From Cryptomeria japonica (taxonomy: Eukaryota > Streptophyta > Pinopsida > Cupressales > Cupressaceae): DNA of 64,000 nucleotides. Under the pieces are notes generated by a model. The model was not told the DNA's origin and did not search any database. It saw only the letters and a program-made list of their open reading frames with translations. A program made the translations under genes and the position numbers. Location: NCBI RefSeq assembly GCF_030272615.1, contig NC_081410.1:508425942-508489941 (forward strand). The letters are read 5' to 3'. This document shows, in pieces, positions 24,172 through 35,640 of the stretch; the stretch's first letter is position 1; each line of letters starts with the position of its first letter.

Positions 24172-25400
24172 GTGTCAAACATGAAGGCTCTTGTCTCCTA
24201 CTTTGATAATTCCAATGAGTGGATTATTGATAGTGGTTATTCTCACCACATGACTGGTGAGTGGAGAAAGTTTCTTTCTCTCGAAGAGTATGATGGAGGT
24301 GTAGTCCAATTTGGTAATGATGCACCTTGTATGGTAAAAGGCAAAGGGTCCATCTCTCTAAATAGAAATAGCACTGTTGATTATTAGGTAGAAGGTCTCA
24401 CGCATAACCTTTTGAGTGTTTCTCAGCTAAATGATAATGGACTCACTTTGGAATTAAAAGATGGAGTGTGAAAAGTAAAAGGAAAGAGTGGTGAACTGAT
24501 GGCCACTGGTATGCAGACAAATGGTAACCTATTTCAGTTAAATGCAAATATCAACCAATGTCTAATGGCTAAGTTTGATGATAGTTGGATATGGCATAGG
24601 AGACTTTGTCATGTAAATTTTGATAATATTGTGAAGGCCAGTAAGATCAAGGCAGTTAGACAATTGTTTGTGTTGAACAAACCGGAGAATCCTCTGTGCA
24701 GAGAATGTCAACTGGGGTAAATGTCTTCCTCAACCTTCAAAGGTAAATCTTTCACAGTAGAAAAATTACTTGATCTTGTGCATACTGATTTGTGTGGTCT
24801 TATGAAAACTAGGAGTGTTCAAGGAGATAGGTACTTTATGATTCTTACTGATGATTGATCAAGAATGATGTGGGTCACATTCTTGAAAGACAAGTCTGAG
24901 GCTTTTGGAAAGTTCAAAGCCTTCAGAGCACTTGTTGAAAAAGAAAGTGGTAAGAGAATCAAATGCCTTAGAACTGACCAAGGAGGTGAGTTCACTTCTA
25001 GTGAGTTCAATAAGTACTATGAAGAAAATGGCATCAAGAGGCAACTGTCTGCCCCCTGGACTGCACAACAAAATGTCCTAGCAGAAAGGAACAACCGGAT
25101 TGTAGTTGAAGCAGTCAGAACAATGTTAAGTTGCTCACACTCTTTGGAGAGAAGCGATGAGCACTGCAGTCTACACTATGAATTGGGTACTCATCAAGAA
25201 AGGTAAGGATAAAACACCTTATGAGTATTGGACCGGTAAGACTCTTGTAGTAAGCTACTTTAGAGTGTTTGGTAGAAAGTGTTATATCAAGAGGAGGAAA
25301 CACCAAAGCAAGTTTGATGCAAAATGTGATGAGGGAATATTCCTAGGATATTCCACCTAGAGAAAATCTCTCAAGTGTTTCAACAATAGGACTTAGAGAA
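24172..25400 (+). pseudogene. Element E: copia protease and integrase, degenerate
   Basis: The protease site is intact as WIIDSGYSHHMTGEW. In-frame stops follow at 24385, 24469, 24718 and 24856. The integrase zinc domain has WIWHRRLCHVNFD and CRECQLG. The core has HTDLCGL, LRTDQGGEF and TAQQNVLAERN, so all three acidic residues are kept. A frameshift near 25140 moves the reading to the next frame (MSTAVYTMNWVLIKKGK, FGRKCYIKRRKH, DEGIFLGYST), ended by TAG at 25358. Confidence 0.87.
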
Positions 25401-25439
25401 TTGTTGAAAGTATCAATGTTAGAGTTGATGAAACCTCTG

Positions 25440-27259
25440 AGAAACTTGAGGAAACTAACAGTGAGCAAGTGGTAGATGAACCAGTTGTAACCTTTTGGGA
25501 ATCGGTTGCAAAACAACCTAGTACTAGTAAGTGTGCTCCTACACTAGTAGATGCTAATGCTGATGAAGATGAGGATGAAGAGGAAAAGCAAGAGGAAACA
25601 TCTAAGATCATTCCTAGGTATGTAAAGCTGAATCATTATCCAAAGCAAATCATAGGAGATAAGGATGAAGGAATTCTTACAAGAAGAAAGGTCAGAGAAA
25701 ATTCTTGCATGATCTCTAAATTTGAACCTAAAACATTTAGAGAGGCACATAAAGATGAAGACTAGATCAAAGCAATGGAAGATGAACTTGACCAGATAGA
25801 AAAGAATGGTACATGGTCTTTGGTACCTAGACCTAAGCATAAAAATGTTATTGGCACCAAATGGGTTTTCAGAAACAAGCTTAATGAAGATGGCACACTG
25901 GTAAGAAACAAAGCCAGACTGGTGTGTAAGGGATATGCTCAAGAAGAAGGAGAAGACTATGGAGAAACCTTTTCTCCAGTAGCTAGATTGGAAGGATTTC
26001 GAATGCTTCTTGCATATGAAGCCTTCAAGGGATTCAAAGTGAATTAGATGGATGTAAAATCTCCATTCCCGAATATAATACTTGAAGAGGAAGTGTATAT
26101 AGAGAAACTAGATGGGTTTTCCCTATCAGAAGATAGTGATATGGTGTGTAGGCTACATAAAACCTTGTATGGATTAAAGCAAGCACCTAGAGCATGGTAT
26201 GAATGTTTACACTCCCATCTTGTGAAGATTGGATTTGAAAGAACAAGTGAAGATAGCAATATCTATCTAAAGTTGGAAGGAGATTAGATTATGATCTGTG
26301 AAGTATTTGTTGATGACATAATTTTTGGTGGAGATGACAAGATGAGTCATGATTTTGCAGATCAGATGAAGAAGGAATTTGAGATGTCACTTATCGGAGA
26401 GATTAAGTTCTTCATTGGACTACAGATTCAACAAATGAAAGATTGTATCTTTACCACTCAGTCTAAGTATGTCAAGGAGGTGTTGAAGACCTTTGGTATG
26501 GAAGATAGAAAACCGGTTGGTACACTAATGGTGACGGGTTGTAAATTGTCAAAAAAAGTTGACTCAACATTGGTGAATGAGAAGGAATGCTAATCAATGA
26601 TTGGTAAGTTGTACTATGTAATACATAGCAGACTAAACATTGCACATGTAGTAGGTATTACTGCATGTTTCCAGAAAAGTCCAAGAGAATCCCACTTGGT
26701 AGCAGTCAAGCAGATTCTTAGATATCTAAAGGGAACTATTGACTATGGATTGTGGTATCCATATAGTAATGATTTCAATCTTAAAGTGTTTACAGATGCC
26801 GATTGGGCTAGAAATGTGGACGACTGGAAGAGCACAACCGGTGGTGCATTCTTTCTTGGTGGTAGACTAGTCTCATGGATGCGTAAGAAGCAGAGTTGTA
26901 TCTCTCAGTCTACAACAAAAGCAGAATATTTAGCAGCATTTATGAACCACACTCAGACAATTTGGATGAAGCATGTACTAAGTGGTTTCAAAGTCCCTGT
27001 ATCTGAACCGGTGAGTATCTTTTGTGACAACACAAGTGCAATTAGTATTTCCAAGACTCCACTTTTGCATGCTAGAACCAAACACTTCGAGCTCAAGTAT
27101 CATTTCTTGAGGGAGAAGGTTCAGAACAAAGAAGTTGTATTGGAACATGTTTCCAATAAGGAGCAGTTTGCGGATATATTCACCAAGCCTCTACCAAAGG
27201 CTACATTTACCTATTTAAGAGGTGAATTAGGGGTGTTTCCCCTTCAAGAGGTGAACTAA
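25440..27259 (+). pseudogene. Element E: copia reverse transcriptase and RNase H, degenerate
   Basis: The linker IPRYVKLNHYPKQIIGDKDEG (about 25610) and then the RT start (WSLVPRPKHKNVIGTKWVF, 25820) are in one frame with the integrase end. It continues ARLVCKGYAQEEG, MDVKSPF, RLHKTLYGLKQAPRAWY, VFVDDIIFGG (active site FVDD) and LIGEIKFFIGLQI. Stops occur at 25763, 26045, 26285 and 26591. RNase H (26597-27259) is the longest open piece: FTDADWARNV, STTKAEYLAAF, IFCDNTSAI, LLHARTKHFELKYHFL and ADIFTKPLPKATF. It keeps the catalytic acidic residues except that STAEAEY reads STTKAEY, which leaves the core Glu in place. Confidence 0.88.
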
Positions 27260-27449
27260 ACGTATGTGCTCCACATCAGTTAGGTATTGCATTGACAAAT
27301 CTTTCCAGGATTGATGTGTTGAAGGATGCTCCTCCTCAGGGGGAGTAGCATAGTGGAACATGGATGTTTGTGCCTCCACTTTGGCATTGTTGTCAAAGGG
27401 GGAGAAGATGTGAAGCAAAGATATATCTTTGTATATTGCCATCAATGCT

Positions 27450-27461
27450 AAAGGGGGAGAT
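27450..27461 (+). other. Element E polypurine tract
   Basis: AAAGGGGGAGAT lies directly before the 3' LTR start, as in other copia elements. Confidence 0.8.
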
Positions 27462-28953
27462 TGTTGGCATATGTGCAGAGCTTGATGACATGGTGATATT
27501 GTATGTTGTGTTGTCATTGATGTCAATATGCTATAGTATGAACCGGTATATTGAAATAAGAAAATTGGCAAGAGAACCGGTATGATGATGAGAACTAGAA
27601 TATGTGAAAAAGTGAACCGATATGTTGAAATGTTAACTGATATATGGAAAGTTTTGTATCGAGGTTTCATTTGGTATGACTATTGGTTGGTAGTCTCAAC
27701 TTCAGTGTTTTTCGGTTGATGCATTCCAAGTCTGTGTGATTCGACCGATGATATTCTGTGATAAGTTAGCATTGCAATGAAGATCATATCGTGTTTCCAC
27801 ATCAGCCTTGTGCACATGAAGGATTTCCTTGAGGATCTTGCATGGAGAAGATTGATTCTATCTACCTCGGGAATGTGCAAAGTCTCAGTAAACAGTAGAG
27901 AGCGCATGATGGGTTATTAGTTTCCAAAAGTGGAAAAGAATGAATGATGGAGAACATCTTGAGATCTGCTCAAGACTATTTTATTCAATGCAATGTGTTT
28001 GAATGGTCAGGATTGAACCGACTGTATTCATAACCTAAATGTTTAGGGTTTAGGGTTTATGCCACAAACCTATATGTTGTCTATAAGTTCGATGATGATT
28101 TACATTGTGAAGTGGTTGGCAAATGTTATGCGTGTATCCAAGTGAAGAGATACTTGATTCTTGCCAAACTGGAGAAGTGTGTTGATACTTACAAAGTGTG
28201 ATTGCAGAAGAAAAGGAACTAAAGTGGATTTGCATTGGCACTGAGTGTTGTTATCAGATCATTGTATTACCTATTGACTTCTAACGATTACAGTAGTTGG
28301 AAAATCCCTTAACCGAGTAGCTTTAATAGGATTTGTGTAAATCCTTTAACAGGGTGACTCAAATCAATTAGTTATTCAAACTCTCTTGCGAGGTAACCTT
28401 TAACAGGGTTCTAACCTTTAACCGGGTATTTAGCAATCCCTTAACCGGGTGATCCCTAGCAGGATCGGTTCCTAGCAGAACCTATTGTAAAGTCCTTAAG
28501 CGGATTAGGCTCCTAACAGAGCAGACTTCAGAAGAGTTCAAAGAACAACTTGTGGGTATTCATCCCCATCGTGGTTTTTCCCAGTTGGGTTTCCACGTGA
28601 AAAATCAGTGTGTCATGTGTGATGCTTTTTCATGTGATGATTAGTATTTTCTGTTAAATGGTAATGCATGCTGATCTAGTGGTCTCTATATTTCTGATGT
28701 ATTACTTGTTTATGCAATGGGTGAAGTGGAAAGGAGATATTAGGTGTGGTGAAGATCTAAGTGTTACCGATTTATGTCTTTCACAGTCATACTATGTTTT
28801 ACTAGTAGTACCCTATTTTAGATTGGTGATACTATTTAGCAGTTAGTTCAATCTTTGTAGTCAAAGTGGTTTAAGGAAGTTTTTGTCTATACTGATTCAC
28901 CCCCCCCCCCTCTCAGTATATGTTGAGTACTTTCTATTCATCATTATTCATCA
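27462..28953 (+). repeat. Element E 3' LTR
   Basis: 1492 bp, starting TGTTGGCATATGTGCAG and ending TTCATCA. It contains the TTAACCGGGT-type repeat block again at 28306-28510. Confidence 0.9.
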
Positions 28954-29330
28954 CTACTTTCACAGTTCATTCTTTCTAGATTGTAGTCTAATATTTTTGC
29001 AAGTCAGTGAGACATATTTTTTTGATGAGCAGTGAGCTCTAGGCGGTTTGCCTGATTGTAAGTGCAATCCCCATTGTAATTTCACATACTGCTGCAGAAG
29101 TATTATTTGATTGTGGGTAGGGTTTCCCACCATGGTTTTTCCCTTTACTGGGTTTTCCACGTCAAAATATTGGTGTTGTGTGTACTATTCTTTCATGTTC
29201 TATTCTTAATTGTGTTGGTTTATTTGTGCTTCGGTTTAATGGTTTTCATATGCATAAGTTCTGATTTCTGATGATAAACTAATTCACCACCCCTCTTAGT
29301 TTACTCCTGGTATCAGATATGTCTAACAAT

Positions 29331-29346
29331 TGGTATCAAAGTGAGG
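29331..29346 (+). other. Element F primer binding site
   Basis: TTGGTATCAAAGTGAGG begins two bases after the LTR end TCTAACA. It is a slightly changed match to initiator tRNA-Met. Confidence 0.7.
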
Positions 29347-29382
29347 TTCTCTCTGCAAAAGCTTAACTGCTTAAGGAGATCT

Positions 29383-30500
29383 GATGGCAACTGCATATAA
29401 TTCTAGATTCAATCCCTATCGGAAGGAGAGTCCTAGATTTGATGGTACAAATTAAAAAATATGGAAGGATTGAATGAAGATTCATCTCACATATCTTGGA
29501 GCTGAAGTTTAGGAGATAGTGGAGAAAGGATATATACCTCATGATCCTAATTCTGGAACACCAACACTTGTTGATGAATAGAAGAAGGCTAAAAATGATG
29601 TCAGAGAAAAAGAAGCATTGTTAAGTGCCCTATCTGATGAAAAGCTATTGAATGTCATAGAGTTGGAGAATGCAAAGTTGATCTAGACAAATCTTGAAAC
29701 TCTTTATGAAGGTGACCAAGCTGTGAAAATTGTAAAACTTGAATGTTTCCAGGTAAGGTATAAAACTTTGAAGATGGAAGAAGATGAGAAGATAAGTTCT
29801 TTCATAGATAGAGTAAATTAGATTGTTATGGAAATCAAATGTTGTGGCGAATTGGTTAGTGAGGATGAGATTGTGTCAAAGGTTATGAGATTTCTACCTC
29901 TGACTTATAAGCTAAAGGCTATTGCAATCAATGAACTCTAGACAATGTCAAGTACCCCTTTTATTAGAGATACACTTCCTGAGAAATTGATTGCTTTTGA
30001 GCTTGAGGAACTTGGAGATCAGAGTACTACTAAAACTGAGACTTCATTTAAAGAATTTGCCTTTGGTAAGAAGAAGATAGATTGGAAGGAGATGTATGCT
30101 AAAGATATGGAGGACATTCAAAGAGAAGAAATAGAACTTCAAGAGCTGGAAGCCTTGACTACTAGAAGAATTCCTAAAGGAGCAACTGGAAGTAAGTATG
30201 AAGGAAAAGTTTGTTTTAAATGTTTTCATGCTATAAGATTGGTCATTTTGCTTCTAGGTTCCCCAAAAGAGCTGCTAGGAATCATGAAAGATTTGTGAAG
30301 GGTTATAAGCCTAATCCAGAATATCAAAACAAACCTATATTCAGAAGGAATAAGGATAAATCATGCAATTATGTTGGTTATGATGATTTTTGTATTACTG
30401 ATGATGATGAAGCTATAAGTGGAACTGGTAATGGAGCTACCTCCGATAAAGACTGGGTTTTTATTGATATCAAGGATGATTCTCCTTAATCTATCATTGA
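29383..30500 (+). pseudogene. Element F: copia gag, degenerate
   Basis: The start MATAYNSRFNPYRKESPRFDG is followed by a TAA at about 29451 where relatives read Tyr (NYKIW), then several more stops up to 29941. From 29945 the gag C-terminal half is readable: LIAFELEELGDQSTTKTE and ALTTRRIPKGATGSKYEGK. A frameshift inside the zinc knuckle (near 30215) moves the frame to FSCYKIGHFASRFP. The last Cys is Phe. Confidence 0.83.
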
Positions 30501-30539
30501 AACAAATCATACCGAGGAAAAGGCTTTAGCTGCTAAAAT

Positions 30540-32010
30540 TGAAGAAAATGATCAACGGGTTCTAGACAGTGGATTCTCACATCACATGACTGGTGACAAG
30601 AAAAAATTTCTATCACTACAAGAATTTGATGGTGGATTAGTCAGATTGGAAGACAACAAGGCATATATGATCAAAGGCAAGGGAACAATATCATTGGATG
30701 GTAAGACTAACACTAATAATGTTTATTATATTGAAGGCTTAAAGCATAATATTTTAAGTGTAGATCAGATGGTGGATAGTGGATTTCATTTACAATTCAA
30801 GGATGGGAAATGTAAGGTCATCAATAGATCTGGATTGGAAATTGCTTCCATAACTCAGCCAATGGAAACATCTTTCATTTGAACTTCGGTGAGAAATATT
30901 GCTTGATTGTCCAGATTGATGAAAGATGGTTATGGCATAAGAGGATGTGTCATGTAAATTTTGATTGCATAGTGAAGATCAGTTCAACACAGGCTGTCAG
31001 AAATTGCCCAAAATTGTCAAACCTCATAATCTGGTATATAGAGAATGTCAAATGGGTAAGCAAGTCAAAAACTCTTTTAGAAGCATACATGATAAATATA
31101 ATCAAATTCTTGATTTTATTCATACTGATCTATGTGGACCGACAAGGACTAAAAGTTTTCAAGGTGACAGATACTTTATTTTACTTATTGATGATTATTC
31201 TAGAATGATGTGGGTAGCATTTTTGAAAGAAAAATCTAAAGCTTTTGAGAAATTCAAAATCTTTAAAGCTATGGTTGAGACTAATATGGGACTAAAGATA
31301 AAGTGTTCGAGATCATATCAAGGTAGTGAGTTTACTTCTGGTGAATTCATAATTTTTTGTGAAAAGAATCAAATCAGAAGACAACTTTGTGCACCTAGAA
31401 CTCCACAATAGAATGGATTGGTAGAAAGGAAGAACAAAACCATACCAGATGCGGAAAGGACTCTAATGACAAAAGCTAAATTGTCTAATATTTATTTGAG
31501 GGAAGTTTTCAATACAACTATATACACTTTCAACAAAGTACACATAAAATGTGATACTGGTAAGACTCCTTATGAATTATGGTTTGGTCATACTCCTACT
31601 GTCAGATATTTAAAAAAATTTAGAAGTAAATGTTACATTAGAAGAGATGATGCATTGGGAAAATTTGATCCTAGAAGTGATGAAGGAATATTTTTGGGTT
31701 ATTCTACTAAGACAAAATCATATAGATGTTATAACAAAAGATTGAATAAGATAACAGAGAGCATAAATGTCAAGGTGGATGAACATGGCAATAATTAGAT
31801 CAGATCATATGATTGTGGACCAGAAGAAGAATTTATTAGACCTGAACTAGTAATGAATGAACCTTCTCAGAATAGTGAACCTGTCACTCTGGTAACATTA
31901 GAAAAATCAACTGTGATAGAGGAACAACAGAAATAGTCAGTAAATCGAAAAAATTCAAAGACTCCCAGGTATGTGAAACTAAATAATTTTGAAGATCAGA
32001 TCACTAAGGA
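30540..32010 (+). pseudogene. Element F: copia protease and integrase, degenerate
   Basis: The protease reads VLDSGFSHHMTGDKKKF (about 30565), so DSG is kept. Then YYIEGLKHNILSVDQMV. The integrase zinc domain RWLWHKRMCHVNFDCIVK (from about 30920) is frameshifted near 31010 before YRECQMGKQV. The core has HTDLCGPTRTKSFQG (first Asp) and CSRSYQGSEF, where the second catalytic Asp is Tyr. TAG at 31409 replaces Gln in TPQQN, and VERKN follows. The tail reads FRSKCYIRRDD and DEGIFLGYSTKTKSYRCYNKR. The linker to RT ends near KLNNFEDQIT (about 31975-32005). Confidence 0.85.
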
Positions 32011-32175
32011 TTGTTGCATGGTTTTCTTCCTTGGTTTCCTTTTGTTGTGCATCGCAATTCTTTGGTTTGTGTCATAGCTTAGCCATCTCCTATGGATTAT
32101 ATTGGTTTCATGGCTTAGCAAGAAATAGTCATGTACTTCATTTCCTACTGCTGAAGCAAAATATGTAGCTGTTGT
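32011..32175 (+). pseudogene. Element F: RT deleted, stub of RNase H
   Basis: After the linker, a short unclear stretch leads at about 32100 into LVSWLSKK, a TAG stop, and SCTSFPTAEAKYVAVV. This is RNase H sequence normally found more than 1 kb further on. Essentially all of RT and early RNase H is missing. Element G then interrupts the frame. Confidence 0.8.
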
Positions 32176-32968
32176 TGTGTATGGTGAAAATGGATAACAA
32201 TAATAACAATATTGAAAGGCTAAATGAATCCAACCACAAAACCCTAGCCTAACAATCAACAAAGATCCACCATAACATATGAAGATTACCTAAGACAATG
32301 CAAATCAAATGAAATCACAAAGATTATACCATCACATGTCCAATAGGGTTTTGATCTCCATTCTTCCTATCTCGATTGATCTTGCTTGATATATTTGCTC
32401 TCAGATTTTTATATGCACAAGAGCTCAACAAAGAATGGAATGTGGTTGCAAGTAGGATCGTAGTGTAGCAAGTTGCATGAAAGATCATTAGCATGAGTGA
32501 TTAGGGTGAGTCATTAGGGTTTGATAATGAAGAAAGCATCTTCTTAGATACAAGACACAATATGAAATGGAGGGATAAGATTGAGAGGTGTAAAAAGGAG
32601 GTCGGCTAGGATTAGAGGGTAGGTAAAAGAAATAATAAAATAATGAAAGGGATAGGTAGTGTATGAATTAAGAGATGAATGACATGTGTCATGGGTAGAA
32701 AAGGTTAATGAATTAATTAAATAAATAAATATTTATTTAATTAATAGAAGAAGTAAGATAATTAAATAAATAAGATATTTATTTAATTTAGGAAAAGGAT
32801 AATTTAAATAAATAAATGTATTTATTTAAATGAGAAATAAGGCTAGAAGAGGATAAATGAATTAATTAAATAAATAAAGATTTATTTAATTAATAGAAGA
32901 ATTAGGCTTAGATAATTAAATAAATAAAATATTTATTTAATTAGACTGGACAATTTTAGGTGTCTACA
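32176..32968 (-). repeat. Element G 3' LTR
   Basis: 793 bp, TGTGTATGGTG...GTGTCTACA in plus orientation. Five AT-rich inverted repeats follow one another at 32711-32942. TTTTGCCCCTCTTTGGG at 32969 is the complement of its polypurine tract. Confidence 0.92.
32711..32942. repeat. Five consecutive AT-only inverted repeats in the element G LTR
   Basis: Each unit has 12-14 bp arms such as TTAATTAAATAAAT with its reverse complement ATTTATTTAATTAA, around a 4-5 nt centre. The same five occur at about 35137-35370 and 46709-46942. Confidence 0.85.
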
Positions 32969-33209
32969 TTTTGCCCCTCTTTGGGACAATGCAGCTTGTC
33001 GCGTTGTTTCAAAGAAGATAAGATGAACTGATACAGAGTTACCCCAGAATGGGAATGATATGCCCCCTCGAGAGATTGGATGAAAAAGTCTGGAAAGATT
33101 GGAGACAATCTCTCGATAAGAAAGAAAGGCTAGAATGGAATGGTCGGATAAAGTGACAAAGTCACGGGATAAAGAAGACTGACTCGGGAAACGAAGGCTA
33201 GGGGTAGTC

Positions 33210-33509
33210 TATAAGATAGACCACGGGGGAAAATACATCCTCATTGTCATCTACACATCCACGAGAGCACATTGCAGAGCGAAAATAGAGCAGGAGCAGT
33301 CAGCAGCGATGGCTTTCGTGCATAGATTCGACCGTGTTCGTCGATTTCAGAGGCCAGCAGAGGCAGGAGAGCCAGTAAGTACCACAAAACCTCCTCATAC
33401 TTTGATGCATTTATTGTTGTCATTAATGCATACTAGGTAATGTAATAAATGTGCGTTTATGTCATGTAAGCGTGTTTGCATTTGAAAAGTATGAATTTGC
33501 ATCTTCTAG
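33210..33509 (+). pseudogene. Duplicate of the promoter, first exon and intron start of the antisense PMD gene
   Basis: This copy repeats the arrangement at 35641-35940: TATAAGATA at 33210, ATG at 33309 (99 bp on), a 22-codon exon (MAFVHRFDRVRRFQRPAEAG...) and a GTAAGT donor at 33375. It is followed by its own copy of the hairpin array, but the PMD exon is missing: inverted leader sequence begins at 33777. It is therefore a truncated duplicate. Confidence 0.55.
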
Positions 33510-33609
33510 GTCAAATTGGCAGTTCTATGATGAACATATGTTGTCGATTGGATAAGCTGGTGAGAGGATACACTCAAGCAAGTCCTCTAGGAAGATTAGG
33601 ATAGATCAA

Positions 33610-33777
33610 GGCACTTTGTGATGAACAGTGAGTACCAAGATAGAGTACTTTGTGATGAACAGGGAGTACTGAAATATGAGCAGCACTTTGTGATAAACAG
33701 GGAGTGCAAATGTGAGTAACACTTTGTGATGAACAGGGAGTGTCACACACGTAGTACTTTGTGATGAACAGTGAGTG
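33610..33777. repeat. Hairpin array, copy 1 (five units)
   Basis: Five units share the core TTGTGATGAACAGKG between short complementary arms: GGCACT/AGTACC, AGTACT/AGTACT, GCACT/AGTGC, ACACT/AGTGT and TACT/AGTG. Arms start at 33610, 33644, 33683, 33719 and 33755. The arms change together while the core stays constant. Confidence 0.8.
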
Positions 33778-34615
33778 GGACATGGATTTTTCTTAGATCT
33801 ATGTTTTTTTTTGTAGATTTTTCTAACCCTATATTGCTATTTTGTAAAACAATTTGGAGAATAACTTTGTGCAGCTAGGGTTTTGGACACAAAATCAAGA
33901 TCTTGGAGAGATTTGATCATATCTCTCAAACAGCTAGGAAATTTTGCACCAAATTTTGTTTGCAGGTTGAAGAAAGTATCAGAAGCTCTCAAGCCAAAAT
34001 TCAGAATTTTTGGAGCACATTTTCATTTTCTATGAATTTTTTATGATTTTTCATAAAAAATTAATTTTGAGAGCAAATGAGAGAATTTTTCAGATTTTCT
34101 TATATTTTTGGAAATATCTCATAATTATACATAGGATTTGTTCTTTGTGATTTTAATTTTGATGCAAAATATTTCCCTAAAAATCGGATCTTTAAAAATT
34201 AGGGTTTTTCCTTATTTTGATCAAATCTCACAAACCATTTCGAATTTTGACATAAAATTTTTTTGCGCAGGTTAGGATACATATCAGAAAGATTCAGTAA
34301 AAATTTCAGATTTTTTTGATCTATGTTTCATTTTGTATGAATTTTTTATGATTTTTCATAAAAAATTAATTTTGAGAGAAAATTAGTGAATTTTTTGGAT
34401 TTTCTTACATTTTTGGAAATCTCTTAGAATTATACACAGGATCTGTTGTTTGTTATTTTAAATTTGATGCAAAATCATTCTTCAAAAATCAGATCTTTGA
34501 AAATTAGGGTTTTGCATTATTTTACTCATATCTCACAAACTGCTTGGATTTGTTGCAGAAAATTTTTTGTGCAAGTTTGGAAGACCATCAAGACTGTCCA
34601 GTAAAAATTTCAGAT
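33777..34615 (+). repeat. Inverted piece of element G leader
   Basis: The stretch from TGGGACATGGATTTTTC to about 34615 is the reverse complement of the leader next to the primer site (about 45305-46158). It carries two of the AATTTTTTATGA/TCATAAAAAATT hairpins (34035-34062 and 34340-34367). It joins the hairpin array on one side and an LTR lacking its first 35 bases on the other. Confidence 0.85.
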
Positions 34616-35394
34616 ATTGAAAGGCTAAATGAATTCAACCACAAAACCCTAGCTTAACAACAACAAAGATCCACCATAACATATGAAGATTACCTAAGAC
34701 AATGTAAATAAAACAAAATCACAAAGATTATACCATCACATGTCCAATAGGGTTTTGATCTCCATTCTTCCTATCTCCATTGATCTTGCTTGATATATTT
34801 GCTCTCAGATTTTATATGCACAAGAGCTTAACAAAGAACGGAATGTGGTTGCTAGTAGGATCGTAGTGTAGTCAATTGCATAAAAGATGATTAGCATGAA
34901 TGATTAGGATGATTGATTAGGAATGAATGATTAGGGTGATTAGGGTTAGACAATGAAGAAAGCATCTTCCTAAATAGAAGACACAATATGAAATGGAGGG
35001 ATAAGATTGAGAGGTGTAAAAAGGAGGTCGGCTAGGATTAGAGGGTAGGTAAAGGAAATAATAAAATAATGAAAGGGGTACGTAGTGTATGAATTAAGAG
35101 ATGAATGACATGTGTCATAGGTAGAAAAGGCTAATGAATTAATTAAATAAATAAAGATTTATTTAATTAATAGAAGAAGTAGGATAATTAAATAAATAAA
35201 ATATTTATTTAATTTAGGAAAAGGATAATTTAAATAAATAAATGTATTTATTTAAATGAGAAATAAGGCTAGAAGAGGATAAATGAATTAATTAAATAAA
35301 GAAAGATTTATTTAATTAATAGAAGAATTAGGCTTAGATAATTAAATAAATAAAATATTTATTTAATTAGACATGACAATTTTAGGTGTCTATA
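34616..35394 (-). repeat. Extra internal LTR of the element G family
   Basis: It lacks the first 35 bases of the outer LTRs and ends GTGTCTATA. It contains a small extra GATTAGG-rich stretch near 34900 and is more diverged from the outer LTRs than they are from each other. The following 3' region (TTTTGCCCCTCATTGAG) duplicates that at 32969. Confidence 0.88.
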
Positions 35395-35640
35395 TTTTGC
35401 CCCTCATTGAGACAATGCGGCTTGTCGCGTTGTTTCAAAGAAGATAAGATGACCTGATACAGAGTTGCCCCAGGATGGGAATGATATGCCCCCTCGAGAG
35501 ATTGGATGAAAAAGTCTGGAAAGATTGCAGACAATCTCTCGATAAGAAAGAAAGGCTAGAATGGAATGGTCGGATAAAGTGACAAAGTCACGGGATAATG
35601 AAGACTGACTCAGGAAATGAAGGCGAGGGCTAGGGTAGGC

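Larger units (their letters stand above)
21627..28953 (+). mobile_element. Element E: Ty1/copia retrotransposon inserted in the LTR of element F
   Basis: LTRs are 21627-23113 (1487 bp) and 27462-28953 (1492 bp). CTACT is present on both sides (21622-21626 and 28954-28958), a perfect 5-bp target duplication. The internal order is primer site, gag, protease, integrase, RT, RNase H, purine tract. All coding parts lie in one frame up to about 25140 and in the next frame afterwards, so one indel plus about a dozen point stops inactivate it. LTR divergence is roughly one in ten by eye. Confidence 0.93.
20790..29328 (+). repeat. Element F 5' LTR, interrupted by element E
   Basis: The LTR runs 20790-21626 and 28959-29328. 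The first part has GTTGTCATTGATGTCAA near its start. The second has GAGCAGTGAGCTCTAGGCGG, CCATGGTTTTTCCC, GGTTTTCCACGTCAAAAT and ACCCCTCTTAG near its end, as in the 3' LTR. Confidence 0.85.

Noticed and set aside
25544-25942. Minus-strand frame of 132 codons in element E
   Set aside because: It is the shadow of the RT start, which reads clearly on the plus strand.
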